From positions 16,239,498 through 16,303,497 of the forward strand of contig OZ037767.1 in assembly GCA_964035545.1 (NCBI GenBank): DNA of 64,000 bases, written 5' to 3'. Shown here piece by piece: positions 24,662-38,600 of this stretch (the first letter of the stretch is position 1; each line of letters opens with the position of its first letter). The notes beneath the pieces are model-generated. The model worked only from the letters and a program-made list of their open reading frames with translations. It made no database searches and was not told the origin of the DNA. Made by a program: the position numbers and the translations under genes. Source of the stretch: Bugula neritina. Lineage: Eukaryota > Bryozoa > Gymnolaemata > Cheilostomatida > Bugulidae.

Positions 24662-25397
24662 GTTTATTTGTTAGTGAAAACATAGTCTGTTTTCATGCCT
24701 CATTAGCTTTAGTTCAAGTTGAGTTTGGTTACTAAAAAATAATCTTTACTGGAGCAGTAACTGTAAATGACTCCTCTGTGGGAGAATGCATTCACTGAAT
24801 TGACATGCAGGTGCAAGTAACTCCAACATGACTGTAAGCAAGTTTTTCCAACCATGTTATATAATATACATTCCACTGCTGTTTATACAACATCATTGAG
24901 GAGCCAATCAAAATGTTTCTTGTCATGCATTCAGGAAGCTGATAAATAATATATAAGGCAATCAACTAGATATAAACACTTTGGTACTTTACACATGAGC
25001 TGTCTGTGATGCAGCTGCTTTGTAAAATGTGTGTCATTTGATAAGTTTAGCTAATTGGTTGCAGTTTAATTATGATGTGTTCCCCATTCACCTGGTAGAA
25101 ATACCATGTGTACTGACAGAGGACAACTCCTAAGCATGTATAAAGGCATCCTTTTAGTAAACAAGATATTGCAATGCTATCATCTAATTAGACAATTCTA
25201 TTCTCATGAAACTGCAATTAGTGCTCTTGTGCAAATTGAGACAAGTTGCCACGTTGGCTTTATAAAATGCAAGTAGTGGGGAGAGCTGAATCTGCGGCAT
25301 ATTGAGAGCCAAAAGTATAATACTGTAGTAGATTACATAACACTTTAATAACTGCTGCTTTTATCCATATTAGCTGCTTTGAAATCAGCAGCTGTTA

Positions 25398-25461
25398 GCC
25401 TAGGGCCACACGGTGCGTATTTTCGCATGCAAAAATTGAAATCACAAGTAGCAAAGGTGTC
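25398..25461. mobile_element. Half of a PIF/Harbinger-like MITE
   Basis: GCCTAGGGCCACACGGTGCG, CGCATGC and GAAATCACAAGTAGCAAAGGTGTC match the left half of the 22,174 element. The match then stops and no right arm follows. It is preceded by TTA (25,395-25,397), a valid TWA target. It is absent from duplication copy 1. Confidence 0.65.
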
Positions 25462-25617
25462 TTCGTTACGTTTTACCTTGTGTTTAGCATGTTGATTTTC
25501 TTAATGTAAAAATTTTAATTCGTCAATATTGTGCCTGAGAAGTGCCGAAGAGGCATGAAACTATTAGTAGCGCAATAAAACAACATCCATATAATTAAAT
25601 TGCTCTTTTCCTCAATA

Positions 25618-25642
25618 ATATATATATATATCTATATATATA

Positions 25643-25717
<75 letters not shown>
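25618..25717. repeat. (AT)n microsatellite
   Basis: TA dinucleotide run with two early TC interruptions. It corresponds to the AT run at 3,719-3,825 of copy 1. Confidence 0.9.
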
Positions 25718-25725
<8 letters not shown>

Positions 25726-25814
25726 TATAAAATACAATTGAAGTTCACAAAATATATGCAATTTAATACAATATATAGTTTTCTTGGATCAAGTTCAAAC
25801 AATGTTGTGTTTGC

Positions 25815-26975
25815 TGTGATGTTAACACAATTCAAATATCTATTGAACATGGCTTCAACGTAGCATCATGCTTCTCTATCTTTGTTTATGAAATAAATAA
25901 ATTAACTGTGTAATGGTTGAATCCCGTACAAAAGTTTAAAGTGTGCCTCTTTTCTAAAAGTTAAACCGTTAAGTTTTTATATGCTTTCAAGGTATAAAAA
26001 CTGTTTGCTAAGTTTGTACGTTCTTTTTGTTATTTTATTACCTGAGCTACTATATTTTTTCTAAATATAAACTTGAAATTATAACAGTATGGTAACAGAT
26101 CATAACATTTAATACAAAGTTATGTTGATTAAAAATTGTTAAAACCATTTTTATATTTTGTTTGCTAAATAGGTATAATTCTCAGACTCCATCAGCAGTT
26201 GAAAAAAATCTTTTGAGTATTTTGCCATCAGTCTTTAATAATAAAGGAGTAAACTTTTCAGCTAAACAAATTAGTTTATAGTTAATTTTACAAGCCAGGA
26301 GATAAAAGGTTCAGCATTATCCTATATAGTATATACCATGATTACTATGTAATAAGATCCACTTTCAAAGAACTGACACCAAGGGAAAAGCCATGTATTT
26401 ACTGGTCAATCTGAGAAGATTAAAGATTGAAAAACGCAGAAAACCAAGAATTAAAGCCTGTAATAAGGTAATAGCTAAAATCTATAGAGATATAATGCTT
26501 ACTATATTAAGTAAAATATAACATAATTATTATATATTATAAGATCTGCATTGAAAAGACTGGAACCTTTGAAAAAGTTCTGTATAATTACTGACCAATC
26601 TCGAAGGATTGAGAAATTGAGACATGCTCAGGGTCAGCATTTGTCCTCTACCATGCATGATAATTATTATGTAATAAGATCTAATTTTATAAGACTCACT
26701 ACTAAAGAAAAGCTGTATAATTACTGACCAATCATAGAAGATTATATAAAATTGAAAATCTCAGAAAGTCAAGAATCAAAGTCTGTGATTATAAAGTTAC
26801 ATAACGTACTGGCACTAGCTGGTAATTACAGTCAGTTTCGGTAAGTGCTGTAAATTTGGGCTGAACCTATGGAATCTCTCCTTGCTATGAAATCCCTCCT
26901 GAGTTGTTTGTACATACAACTTTGATGTGTGATTTGTTTTTATTTATAAGGTTTGTCTTGAACATCAAAGAATTG
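25815..26975. repeat. Dispersed non-coding repeat, member 1 (duplicate)
   Basis: Second-copy equivalent of 3,925-5,060, carried along by the segmental duplication. It has the same triple GTAATAAGATC sub-blocks. Confidence 0.7.
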
Positions 26976-27240
26976 TAGCCCAAACAGCTACATGGAAGCG
27001 GTTGATTCTAGCTCTATTTCCGTGAATACAGATGTGCAACTGCACCTGATACTTGTTAAACAGCTCTACCAGTATTAATATCAAACTCAATTTTGTTTTA
27101 ACCAATAGATAAAACAGTAGATGAAATGTACAGGGTGTGTGTTTTGACTAGTCACACTCTAAAATTGCAGCGAATTAAACTTTTCATGGATTTGCATGTA
27201 TCTCCTATAACCTGATAAATCTATTAAACTTGTTTTAAAA

Positions 27241-28189
27241 TATTTGAAAATTTGCTTATATATGTTGGTGAAATTTTGAAGGGATATTGAGGAAGAGGGA
27301 TGGGTTTATAATCTACTAACAGACAAAGTGCAAAATGCTTCTAGTGATCTGGTGGTAAGAGTGCTGATGATTATAGCATATAAACATATGCATGTAGAGG
27401 CAAGGTACATTTGGCTACACTAGGAATATCAGCTAACTGTTATTACTTCTAGTTCACGAAAAACTCCAAGTAATTTGTCTGAGCAGTAAATTATTCATTT
27501 GATTTGATAGTTGCCTTATTGTATTAGTGTGTATGGATAAATGACACTTTATTTAGTTGTATTATTTGAACTAATGAGTCTTTCATCCATCTTTTACCTG
27601 ACAATTATTATGTATATTCAATTTTCTTATAATAAAGAGATTTTCAGCGGAGTATTTTAAGACAGTTTATATATAACATGAAATACATATCCAAGTTCAT
27701 ATCTGTACTAACACTATCAAGAACAAGCATGAGAAATCTAAAGGTTTTGCATAATATTTATTTACATGGTGGGAAAAGAAGTTTACATTTCAGCGCATCT
27801 GTTTCAGTAACATCTCAAGTAGATATCAGCGTAATTGACTGGCAAAGAAATCAAGTTGCTATGTTGACCACCAAACAAACCCCATACATAAGATAATGAG
27901 ACAACTCTCAAAAAATGTCATATAATAGTATATGATATAAATAATAAGCAATGCAATATTCGAGAAGGTAAAACAATATTTACAACAAGATACAGCAATT
28001 GGTAGGATGAAATATAGATTGTGATGTATTATAAAGTGTACTAGCTACAGCCATTGATGTTAATAGGTCATATTATAGATACTCGGCAATTTAATTCATT
28101 GGCTTTCTATCTTATTGATAGTTGAATGTTCCAAAACATGTTATCTGCAGCAAATATGTTGTTGAAGAAAGAATATCTGCAGCAAAATC
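27241..28189. other. Intergenic stretch between convergent genes
   Basis: Unique AT-rich DNA between the end of the duplication and the BUB1 stop codon. The minus-strand 3' UTR of BUB1 should lie at its right end; ATTAAA (minus, 28,090-28,095) and AATAAA (minus, about 27,756) are possible signals. The 72-codon plus-strand frame at 27,678 has no recognisable domain. Confidence 0.5.
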
Positions 28190-30887
28190 TTATTTCATGA
28201 TGGAGTTTATTCGTTTATACTCCTTGTTATACTCTTTCACGTTAAACTCAGCCTCAAACTTTTCCCTCCATTCACACACTGAAGGTATCCTGTCACATGA
28301 CTCTATGTTTAGCAGCTCTGTAAACATCTCCGCCCATAATCTCGACTTGTATATTCTGGAGAGGAGAAAACTCCATATAATGATTACATTATTCTCACTA
28401 CTCCAAATAGTATAACAGCAATGTGAATACATGTAATGCAGCTCCTCGCCATTAAACTTATTATTACAACATAAACTGCTGGTAGAACAATTCCTAATAC
28501 CTAAACTGCTGCATGGTAAGGCAATTCCTAATACCAGTGAGAAAACTTGTGCCAGCTACAAGCCTACCTGTGCAAATTGAACTTGGCTGGTTGCCAAAGC
28601 TGGCCGTTGTAGGTGACAAGCATGTAGTTTTGGAAGAGTAGAGTGTACACCGTGCCCAGTATTCCAAACAGATCCGTCTGAAACATGCATGATACTGCTG
28701 TGAATACAGTGTCAGTAATACAGTAATACAAGCTGAGTAATACAGTAATACTAACTGAGTAATACAGTAATACTAGGTGAGTAATACAGTAACACTACCT
28801 GAGTAATACAGTAATACTAACAGAGTAATACAGTAGTACTAGCTAAGTAATACAGTAATACTAGCTGAGTAATACAGTAATACTAGTTGAGTAATACAGT
28901 AATACTAGCTGAGTAATACAATAATACTAGCTGAGTAATACAGTAATACTAGCTGAGTAATACAGTAATACTAGCTGAGTAATATAAGACAGTACCTGGT
29001 AGGTCCAGGGTCTCTGTGTCTTCATCTCGATGCACATGAACCCTTCGGTCTCGTTGTTAGCGGTGAAGGTCGTTCCTCGAGGAAACTCAGACATGTCAAT
29101 ACCTCTGCCAAAGTCTATCAGCTTTATGCTGGATGAGGAAAACGGCTTTTCGGGAAATACTTCAGGACTACACGGGGTAAAGTATACAGAGTAGAGTATA
29201 CAGAGTAGAGTATACAGAGTAGAGTATACAGAGTATACAGAGTATACAGAGTATACAGAGTATACAGAGTATACAGAGTATACAGAGTATACAGAGTATA
29301 CAGAGTAGAGTATACAGAGTATACAGAGTAGAGTATACAGAGTAGAGTATACAGGGTAGAGTATACAGAGTAGAGTATACAGGGTAGAGTATACAGAGTA
29401 GAGTATACAGAGTAGAGTATACAGAGTAGAGTATACAGGGTATACAGAGTATACAGAGTATACAGAGTATACAGAGTAGAGTATACAGAGTATACAGAGT
29501 AGAGTATACAGAGTATAACGACACTTACAACCCACAGAAGAGGATGTTGTCTGGCTTGATGTCTCCATGAATTATCTTACAGCGGTGCATGACCTCTACA
29601 GCATGCAGTAGCTCGATGGTGACGTACATGACTAACGACTCCGGGATCTGTAAACAGCAGACGTAGACATGACTAAGCAGTGAGCAGAGTAGAGCGCAAC
29701 TCATAAACTGAACAGCCAATGAGAATACAGACACACGCGCCAAACAGCCAATAAGAACGCAGCTTACTTTACAAGAGTTGGCCTTCATGCCGTTGACGAG
29801 GTTGAGAAGAGAGCCGAGGGGCACCAGTTCGTTGACCATTAGGGATCCGTCGGAGAAGAAGACGGAGTGGGTGATGTCCATCAACTTGCTGCCGATATCT
29901 CTCTCGATGTCTTCGTCCATGCAGGATACTCGCTGCCGCAACTCCTTGCAGATGTACAGTTCCCACGGGCAGCTCGGCTTCTGTGCCTTCACACATACAT
30001 CGTCACTCTCGGAGAAAGCTGTAGAGTCAAGAGTGTTGCACATGGAGATTTTACCTGCGTAGAGAGACATACTCGTGTAATATAAACATATGCTAGTAAC
30101 ATAAAATTATACTAGTAATATAAACTCATACTGGTAATATAAACATATACTAGTAGGTAATATAAACATATGCTAGTAATATAAACATATACTGGTAATA
30201 TAAACATATACTAGTAATATAAACATATAGTAGTAATATAAACATATACTGGTAATATAAACATATACTGGTAATATAAACGTTTAATAGTAATATAAAC
30301 ATATACTGGTAATATAAACATACTAGTAGTAATATAAACATACTAGTAAAATAAACATATAGTAGTAATATAAACATATACTGGTAATATAAACATATGC
30401 TAGTAATATAAACATATACTAGTAATATAAACATATACTGGTAATATAAACATATGCTGGTAATATAAACATATACTAGTAATATAAACATATACTAGTA
30501 ATATAAACATATACTAGTAATAAAAACATACCCAAGCTGGTGGATCTGTCAGCAGAAGTGACGATAGCCTTGTAGGCAACGGCGAAACCCCCAACACCTA
30601 CAAACACCGTGACAAGTAAATATCATATCCTAGTCTAGTCATGTGCATCTTTAGTCTACTCGCACAGAGAGCACCTGCACAGAGAGAGCACCTGCACAGA
30701 GAGAGACACCTGCACAGAGAGAGAGCACCTGCACACAGAGAGCACAGAGAGAGCACCTGCTGAAGAACTCACCCAGCTTAGACATCAGCTTTACTGTGAG
30801 ATTTGACACAGTCACCTGACTGCCAACTTTCAACTTGGGCATTGAATCTTTCCTGACTTCTACATTCTCATATGACGTGATGTCAAC
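28190..30887 (-). CDS. BUB1: BUB1 mitotic checkpoint kinase, C-terminal kinase half (seven exons)
   Basis: Exons in gene order, all joining in phase: 30887-30773, 30597-30532, 30054-29768, 29647-29529, 29167-28996, 28677-28568 and 28355-28190 (stop TAA at 28,190-28,192), giving 344 residues. Kinase landmarks: Gly-rich loop and lysine GGVGGFAVAYKA, catalytic loop HGDIKPDN, DFG as DFGRGID, then FPRGTTFTANNETEGF, CIEM in place of APE, PWTYQTDLFG and the tail LLNIESCDRIPS. These are the specific features of the BUB1 family. All three core catalytic residues (Lys, Asp of HGD, Asp of DFG) are kept, so it should be an active kinase rather than a BUBR1-type pseudokinase. BUB1 acts at kinetochores in the spindle checkpoint and phosphorylates histone H2A. 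The rest of the protein is encoded at 61.1 kb and beyond, across the giant satellite intron. Confidence 0.92.
28356..28567 (-). repeat. Short direct duplication in a BUB1 intron
   Basis: AACTGCTG followed 11-13 bp later by CAATTCCTAATACC occurs twice in a row (about 28,469 and 28,504). There is no larger array. Confidence 0.6.
28700..28990. repeat. 21-bp minisatellite in a BUB1 intron
   Basis: About 13 units of TACTAGCTGAGTAATACAG plus two bases, with small variants (AACTGAG, AGCTAAG). It fills the intron between the exons at 28,568-28,677 and 28,996-29,167 and ends just before the donor of the latter. Confidence 0.9.
29177..29517. repeat. 10/15-bp minisatellite in a BUB1 intron
   Basis: Alternating GAGTATACA and GAGTAGAGTATACA units fill the intron between the catalytic-loop exon and the DFG exon almost from splice site to splice site. 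Confidence 0.9.
30066..30528. repeat. 18-19-bp minisatellite in a BUB1 intron
   Basis: About 24 units of TATACTAGTAATATAAACA with A/G changes (ACTGGTAAT, GCTAGTAAT, AGTAGTAAT). It fills the intron between 30,055 and 30,531. Confidence 0.9.
30658..30757. repeat. ~17-bp minisatellite in a BUB1 intron
   Basis: Five to six units of CACCTGCACAGAGAGAG. It is GC-richer than the neighbouring arrays. Confidence 0.85.
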
Positions 30888-32649
30888 CTATGATACGTAG
30901 AGTATAGTATCATAGTATTAGAATATATAGTACCATAGTATTAGAATATAGAGTATCATAGTATTAGAGTATATAGTATCATAGTATTAGAATATAGAGT
31001 ATCATAGTATTAGAGTATATAGTATCATAGTATTAGAATATATAGTATCATAGTATTAGAATATATAGTATCATAGTATTAGAATATAGAGTATCATAGT
31101 ATTAGAGTATAGAGTATCATAGTATTAGAGTATAGAGTATCATAGTATTAGAATATATAGTATCATAGTATTAGAATATATAGTATCATAGTATTAGAAT
31201 ATATAGTATCATAGTATTAGTATATATAGTATCATAGTATTAGAATATATAGTATCATAGTATTAGAGTATATAGTATCATAGTATTAAAGTATATAGTA
31301 TCATAGTATTAGAATATAGAATATCATAGTATTAGAATATATAGTATCATAGTATTAGTATATATAGTATCATAGTATTAGAATATATAGTATCATAGTA
31401 TTAGAGTATATAGTATCATAGTATTAAAGTATATAGTATCATAGTATTAGAATATAGAATATCATAGTATTAGAATATATAGTATCATAGTATTAGAATA
31501 TATAGTATCATAGTATTAGAATATATAGTATCATAGTATTAGAGTATAGAGTATCATAGTATTAGAGTATATAGTATCATAGTATTAGAATATATAGTAT
31601 CATAGTATTAGAGTATATAGTATCATAGTATTAGAGTATATAGTATCATAGTATTAGAATATAGAGTATCATAGTATTAGAATATATAGTATCATAGTAT
31701 TAGAATATATAGTATCATAGTATTGGAATATATAGTATCATAGTATTAGAATATATAGTATCCTAGTATTAGAATATATAGTATCATAGTATTAGAATAT
31801 ATAGTATCATAGTATTAGAATATATAGTATCATAGTATTAGAATATATAGTATCATAGTATTAGAATATATAGTATCATAGTATTAGAGTATATAGTATC
31901 ATAGTATTAGAATATATAGTATCATAGTATTAGAATATATAGTATCCTAGTATTAGAATATATAGTATCCTAGTATTAGAATATATAGTATCATAGTATT
32001 AGAATATATAGTATCATAGTATTATAATATATAGTATCATAGTATTAGAATATATAGTATCATAGTATTAGAATATATAGTATCATAGTATTAGAGTATA
32101 TAGTATCATAGTATTAGAGTATATAGTATCATAGTATTAGAGTATAGTATCATAGTATTAGAGTATAAAGTATCATAGTATTAGAATATATAGTATCATA
32201 GTATTAGAATATATAGTATCATAGTATTGGAATATATAGTATCATAGTATTAGAATATATAGTATCATAGTATTAGAGTATAGAGTATCATAGTATTAGA
32301 ATATATAGTATCATAGTATTAGAATATATAGTATCATAGTATTAGAGTATATAGCATCATAGTATTAGAGTATAGAGTATCATAGTATTAGAATATATAG
32401 TATCATAGTATTAGAATATATAGTATCATAGTATTAGAATATATAGTATCATAGTATTAGAGTATATAGTATCATAGTATTAGAGTATATAGTACCATAG
32501 TATTAGAATATATAGTATCATAGTATTAGAGTATATAGTATCATAGTATTAGAATATATAGTATCATAGTATTAGAGTATATAGTATCATAGTATTAGAA
32601 TATATAGTATCATAGTATTAGAATATAGTATCATAGTATTAGAATATAT

Positions 32650-35600
32650 AGTATCATAGTATTAGAGTATATAGTATCATAGTATTAGAATATATAGTAT
32701 CATAGTATTAGAATATATAGTATCATAGTATTAGAGTATATAGTATCATAGTATTAGAATATAGAGTATCATAGTATTAGAATATATAGTATCATAGTAT
32801 TAGAATATATAGTATCATAGTATTAGAATATATAGTATCATAGTATTAGAGTATATAGTATCATAGTATTAGAATATATAGTATCATAGTATTAGAATAT
32901 ATAGTATCATAGTATTAGAATATAGAGTATCATAGTATTAGAGTATATAGTATCATAGTATTAGAATATATAGTATCATAGTATTAGAATATATAGTATC
33001 ATAGTATTAGAGTATTTAGTATCATAGTATTAGAATATATAGTATCATAGTATTAGAATATATAGTATCATAGTATTAGAGTATATAGTATCATAGTATT
33101 AGAGTATATAGTATCATAGTATTAGAGTATATAGTATCATAGTATTAGAATATAGAGTATCATAGTATTAGAATATAGAGTATCATAGTATTAGAGTATA
33201 TAGTATCATAGTATTAGAATATATAGTATCATAGTATTAGAATATATAGTATCATAGTATTAGAATATATAGTATCATAGTATTAGAGTATATAGTATCA
33301 TAATATTAGAATATAGAGTATCATAGTATTAGAGTATATAGTATCATAGTATTAGAGTATATAGTATCATAGTAGTAGAATATATAGTACCATAGTATTA
33401 GAATATAGAGTATCATAGTATTAGAGTATATAGTATCATAGTATTAGAGTATATAGTATCATAGTATTAGAATATATAGTATCATAGTATTAGAATATAT
33501 AGTATCATAGTATAAGAATATAGAGTATCATAGTATTAGAATATATAGTATCATAGTATTAGAGTATATAGTATCATAGTATTAGAGTATATAGTATCAT
33601 AGTATTAGAGTATATAGTATCATAGTATTAGAATATATAGTATCATAGTATTAGAATATATAGTATCATAGTATTAGAATATAGAGTATCATAGTATTAG
33701 AATATATAGTATCATAGTATTAGAATATATAGTATCATAGTATTAGAGTATATAGTATCATAGTATTAGAATATATGGTATCATAGTATTAGAATATAGA
33801 GTATCATAGTATTAGAATATATAGTATCAAAGTATTAGAGTATATAGTATCATAGTATTAGAATATATAGTATCATAGTATTAGAATATATAGTATCATA
33901 GTATTAGAATATATAGTATCATAGTATTAGAATATATAGTATCATAGTATTAGAATATATAGTATCATAGTATTAGAGTATAGAGTATCATAGTATTAGA
34001 ATATAGAGTATCATAGTATTAGAATATATAGTATCATAGTATTAGAATATATAGTATCATAGTATTAGAGTATATAGTATCATAGTATTAGAATATAGAG
34101 TATCATAGTATTAGAGTATATAGTATCATAGTATTAGAATATAGAGTATCATAGTATTAGAATATATAGTATCATAGTATTAGAATATATAGAGTATCAT
34201 AGTATTAGAATATATAGAGTATCATAGTATTAGAATATATAGTATCATAGTATTAGAATATATAGTATCATAGTATTAGAGTATATAGTATCATAGTATT
34301 AGAGTATATAGTATCATAGTATTAGAGTATATATTATCATGGTATTAGAATATATAGTATCATAGTATTAGAGTATATAGTATCATAGTATTAGAGTATA
34401 GAGTATCATAGTATTAGAGTATAGAGTATCATAGTATTAGAATATATAGTATCATAGTATTAGAGTATATAGTATCATAGTATTAGAGTATATAGTATCA
34501 TAGTATTAGAATATATAGTATCATAGTATTAGAGTATATAGTATCATAGTATTAGAGTATATAGTATCATAGTATTAGAATATATAGTATCATAGTATTA
34601 GAATATAGAGTATCATAGTATTAGAATATAGAGTATCATAGTATTAGAATATATAGTATCATAGTATTAGAATATATAGTATCATAGTATTAGAGTATAT
34701 AGTATCATAGTATTAGAATATATAGTATCATAGTATTAGAATATATAGTATCATAGTATTAGAATATATAGTATCATAGTATTAGAATATATAGTATCAT
34801 ACTATTAGAATATATAGTATCATAGTATTAGAGTATATAGTATCATAGTATTAGAATATATAGTATCATAGTATTAGAATATATAGTATCATAGTATTAG
34901 AATATATAGTATCATAGTATTAGAGTATATAGTATCATAGTATTAGAATATATAGTATCATACTATTAGAATATATAGTATCATAGTATTAGAGTATATA
35001 GTATCATAGTATTAGAATATATAGTATCATAGTATTAGAATATATTGTATCATAGTATTAGAATATATAGTATCATAGTATTAGGATATATAGTATCATA
35101 CTATTAGAATATATAGTATCATAGTATTAGAGTATATAGTATCATAGTATTAGAATATATAGTATCATAGTATTAGAGTATATAGTATCATAGTATTAGA
35201 ATATATAGTATCATAGTATTAGAATATATAGTATCATAGTATTAGAGTATATAGTATCATAGTATTAGAATATATAGTATCATAGTATTAGAATATATAG
35301 TATCATAGTATTAGAATATATAGTATCATAGTATTAGAATATATAGTATCATGCTATTAGAATATATAGTATCATAGTATTAGAGTATATAGTATCATAG
35401 TATTAGAATATATAGTATCATAGTATTAGAGTATATAGTATCATAGTATTAGAGTATATAGTATCATAGTATTAGAGTATATAGTATCATAGTATTAGAA
35501 TATATAGTATCATAGTATTAGAGTATATAGTATCATAGTATTAGAATATATAGTACCATAGTATTAGTATATATAGTATCATAGTATTAGAATATATAGT

Positions 35601-38600
35601 ATCATAGTATTAGAATATATAGTATCATAGTATTAGAATATATAGTATCATACTATTAGAATATATAGTATCATAGTATTAGAGTATATAGTATCATAGT
35701 ATTAGAATATATAGTATCATAGTATTAGAATATATAGTATCATAGTATTAGAGTATATAGTATCATAGTATTAGAATATATAGTATCAGAGTATTAGAAT
35801 ATATAGTATCATAGTATTAGAATATATAGTATCATAGTATTAGAGTATATAGTATCATAGTATTAGAATATATAGTATCATAGTATTAGAATATATAATA
35901 TCATAGTATTAGAATATATAGTATCATAGTATTAGAATATATAGTATCATACTATTAGAATATATAGTATCATAGTATTAGAGTATATAGTATCATAGTA
36001 TTAGAATATATAGTATCATAGTATTAGAGTATATAGTATCATAGTATTAGAGTATATAGTATCATAGTATTAGAGTATATAGTATCATAGTATTAGAATA
36101 TATAGTATCATAGTATTAGAATATATAGAGTATCATAGTATTAGAATATATAGTATCATAGTATTAGAATATATAGTATCATAGTATTAGAATATATAGT
36201 ATCATAGTATTAGAATATATAGTATCATAGTATTAGAATATATAGTATCATAGTATTAGAATATATAGTATCATACTATTATAAAATATAGTATCATAGT
36301 ATTAGAGTATATAGTATCATAGTATTAGAATATATAGTATCATAGTATTAGAGTATATAGTATCATAGTATTAGAGTATATAGTATCATAGTATTAGAGT
36401 ATATAGTATCATAGTATTAGAATATATAGTATCATAGTATTAGAGTATATAGTATCATAGTATTAGAATATATAGTACCATAGTATTAGTATATATAGTA
36501 TCATAGTATTAGAATATATAGTATCATAGTATTAGAATATATAGTATCATAGTATTAGAATATATAGTATCATAGTATTAGAGTATATAGTATCATAGTA
36601 TTAGAATATATAGTATCATAGTATTAGAGTATATAGTATCATAGTATTAGAATATATAGTACCATAGTATTAGAATATATAGTATCATAGTATTAGAATA
36701 TAGAGTATCATAGTATTAGAATATATAGTATCATAGTATTAGAATATATAGTATCATAGTATTAGAGTATATAGTATCATAGTATTAGAATATATAGTAT
36801 CATAGTATTAGAATATATAGTATCATAGTATTAGAATATAGAGTATCATAGTATTAGGGTATATAGTATCATAGTATTAGAGTATATAGTATCATAGTAT
36901 TAGAATATATAGTATCATAGTATTAGAATATATAGTATCATAGTATTAGAATATATAGTATCATAGTATTAGAGTATATAGTATCATAGTATTAGAATAT
37001 ATAGTATCATAGTATTAGAATATATAGTATCATAGTATTAGAATATATAGTATCATAGTATTAGAATATATAGTATCATACTATTAGAATATATAGTATC
37101 ATAGTATTAGAGTATATAGTATCATAGTATTAGAATATATAGTATCATAGTATTAGAATATATAGTATCATAGTATTAGAATATATAGTATCATAGTATT
37201 AGAATATATAGTATCATACTATTAGAATATATAGTATCATAGTATTAGAGTATATAGTATCATAGTATTAGAATATATAGTATCATAGTATTAGAGTATA
37301 TAGTATCATAGTATTAGAATATATAGTATCATAGTATTAGAATATATAGTATCATAGTATTAGAATATATAGTATCATAGTATTAGAGTATAGAGTATCA
37401 TAGTATTAGAGTATAGAGTATCATAGTATTAGAATATATAGTATCATAGTATTAGAGTATATAGTATCATAGTATTAGAGTATATAGTATCATAGTATTA
37501 GAATATATAGTATCATAGTATTAGAGTATATAGTATCATAGTATTAGAGTATATAGTATCATAGTATTAGAATATATAGTATCATAGTATTAGAATATAG
37601 AGTATCATAGTATTAGAATATAGAGTATCATAGTATTAGAATATATAGTATCATAGTATTAGAATATATAGTATCATAGTATTAGAGTATATAGTATCAT
37701 AGTATTAGAATATATAGTATCATAGTATTAGAATATATAGTATCATAGTATTAGAATATATAGTATCATAGTATTAGAATATATAGTATCATACTATTAG
37801 AATATATAGTATCATAGTATTAGAGTATATAGTATCATAGTATTAGAATATATAGTATCATAGTATTAGAATATATAGTATCATAGTATTAGAATATATA
37901 GTATCATAGTATTAGAGTATATAGTATCATAGTATTAGAATATATAGTATCATACTATTAGAATATATAGTATCATAGTATTAGAGTATATAGTATCATA
38001 GTATTAGAATATATAGTATCATAGTATTAGAATATATAGTATCATAGTATTAGAATATATAGTATCATAGTATTAGGATATATAGTATCATACTATTAGA
38101 ATATATAGTATCATAGTATTAGAGTATATAGTATCATAGTATTAGAGTATAGAGTATCATAGTATCAGAATATATAGTATCTTAGTATTAGAGTATATAG
38201 TATCATAGTATTAGAGTATATAGTACCATAGTATTAGAATATATAGTATCATAGTATTAGAATATAGAGTATCATAGTAATAAAATATATAGTATCATAG
38301 TATTAGAGTATATAGTATCATAGTATTAGAATATATAGTATCATAGTATTAGTATATATAGTATCATAGTATTAGAATATATAGTATCATAGTATTAGAA
38401 TATATAGTATCATAGTATTAGAGTATAGAGTATCATAGTATCATAATATATAGTATCATAGTATTAGAATATATAGTATCATAGTATTAGAGTATATAGT
38501 ATCATAGTATTAGAATAATTATATAGTATCATGGTATTAGTATATATAGTATCATAGTATTAGAATATATAGTATTATAGTATTAGAATATATAGTATCA

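Larger units (their letters stand above)
22549..27240. repeat. Segmental duplication, copy 2
   Basis: Partner of 1-5,335. Offset is 22,548 in the coding exon, and the match runs through the 3' end of the gene and about 2.9 kb beyond. In the last kilobase (around 26,780-27,100) the two copies are nearly identical. The window does not show whether copy 1 extends further left. Confidence 0.9.

Noticed and set aside
27678-27896. 72-aa plus-strand frame between the TRIM-like gene and BUB1
   Set aside because: No domain, no promoter signal, and it would overlap the expected BUB1 3' UTR region.
28927-29568. 213-aa minus frame rich in CILYSVYS repeats
   Set aside because: It is a real kinase exon (28,996-29,167) read through into its intron minisatellite. 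Only the exon part is coding.
30150-30491. 113-aa minus frame with YQYMFILLVYVYIT repeats, looking like membrane segments
   Set aside because: Translated 18-19-bp intron repeat. The hydrophobic look is due to its AT-rich unit.
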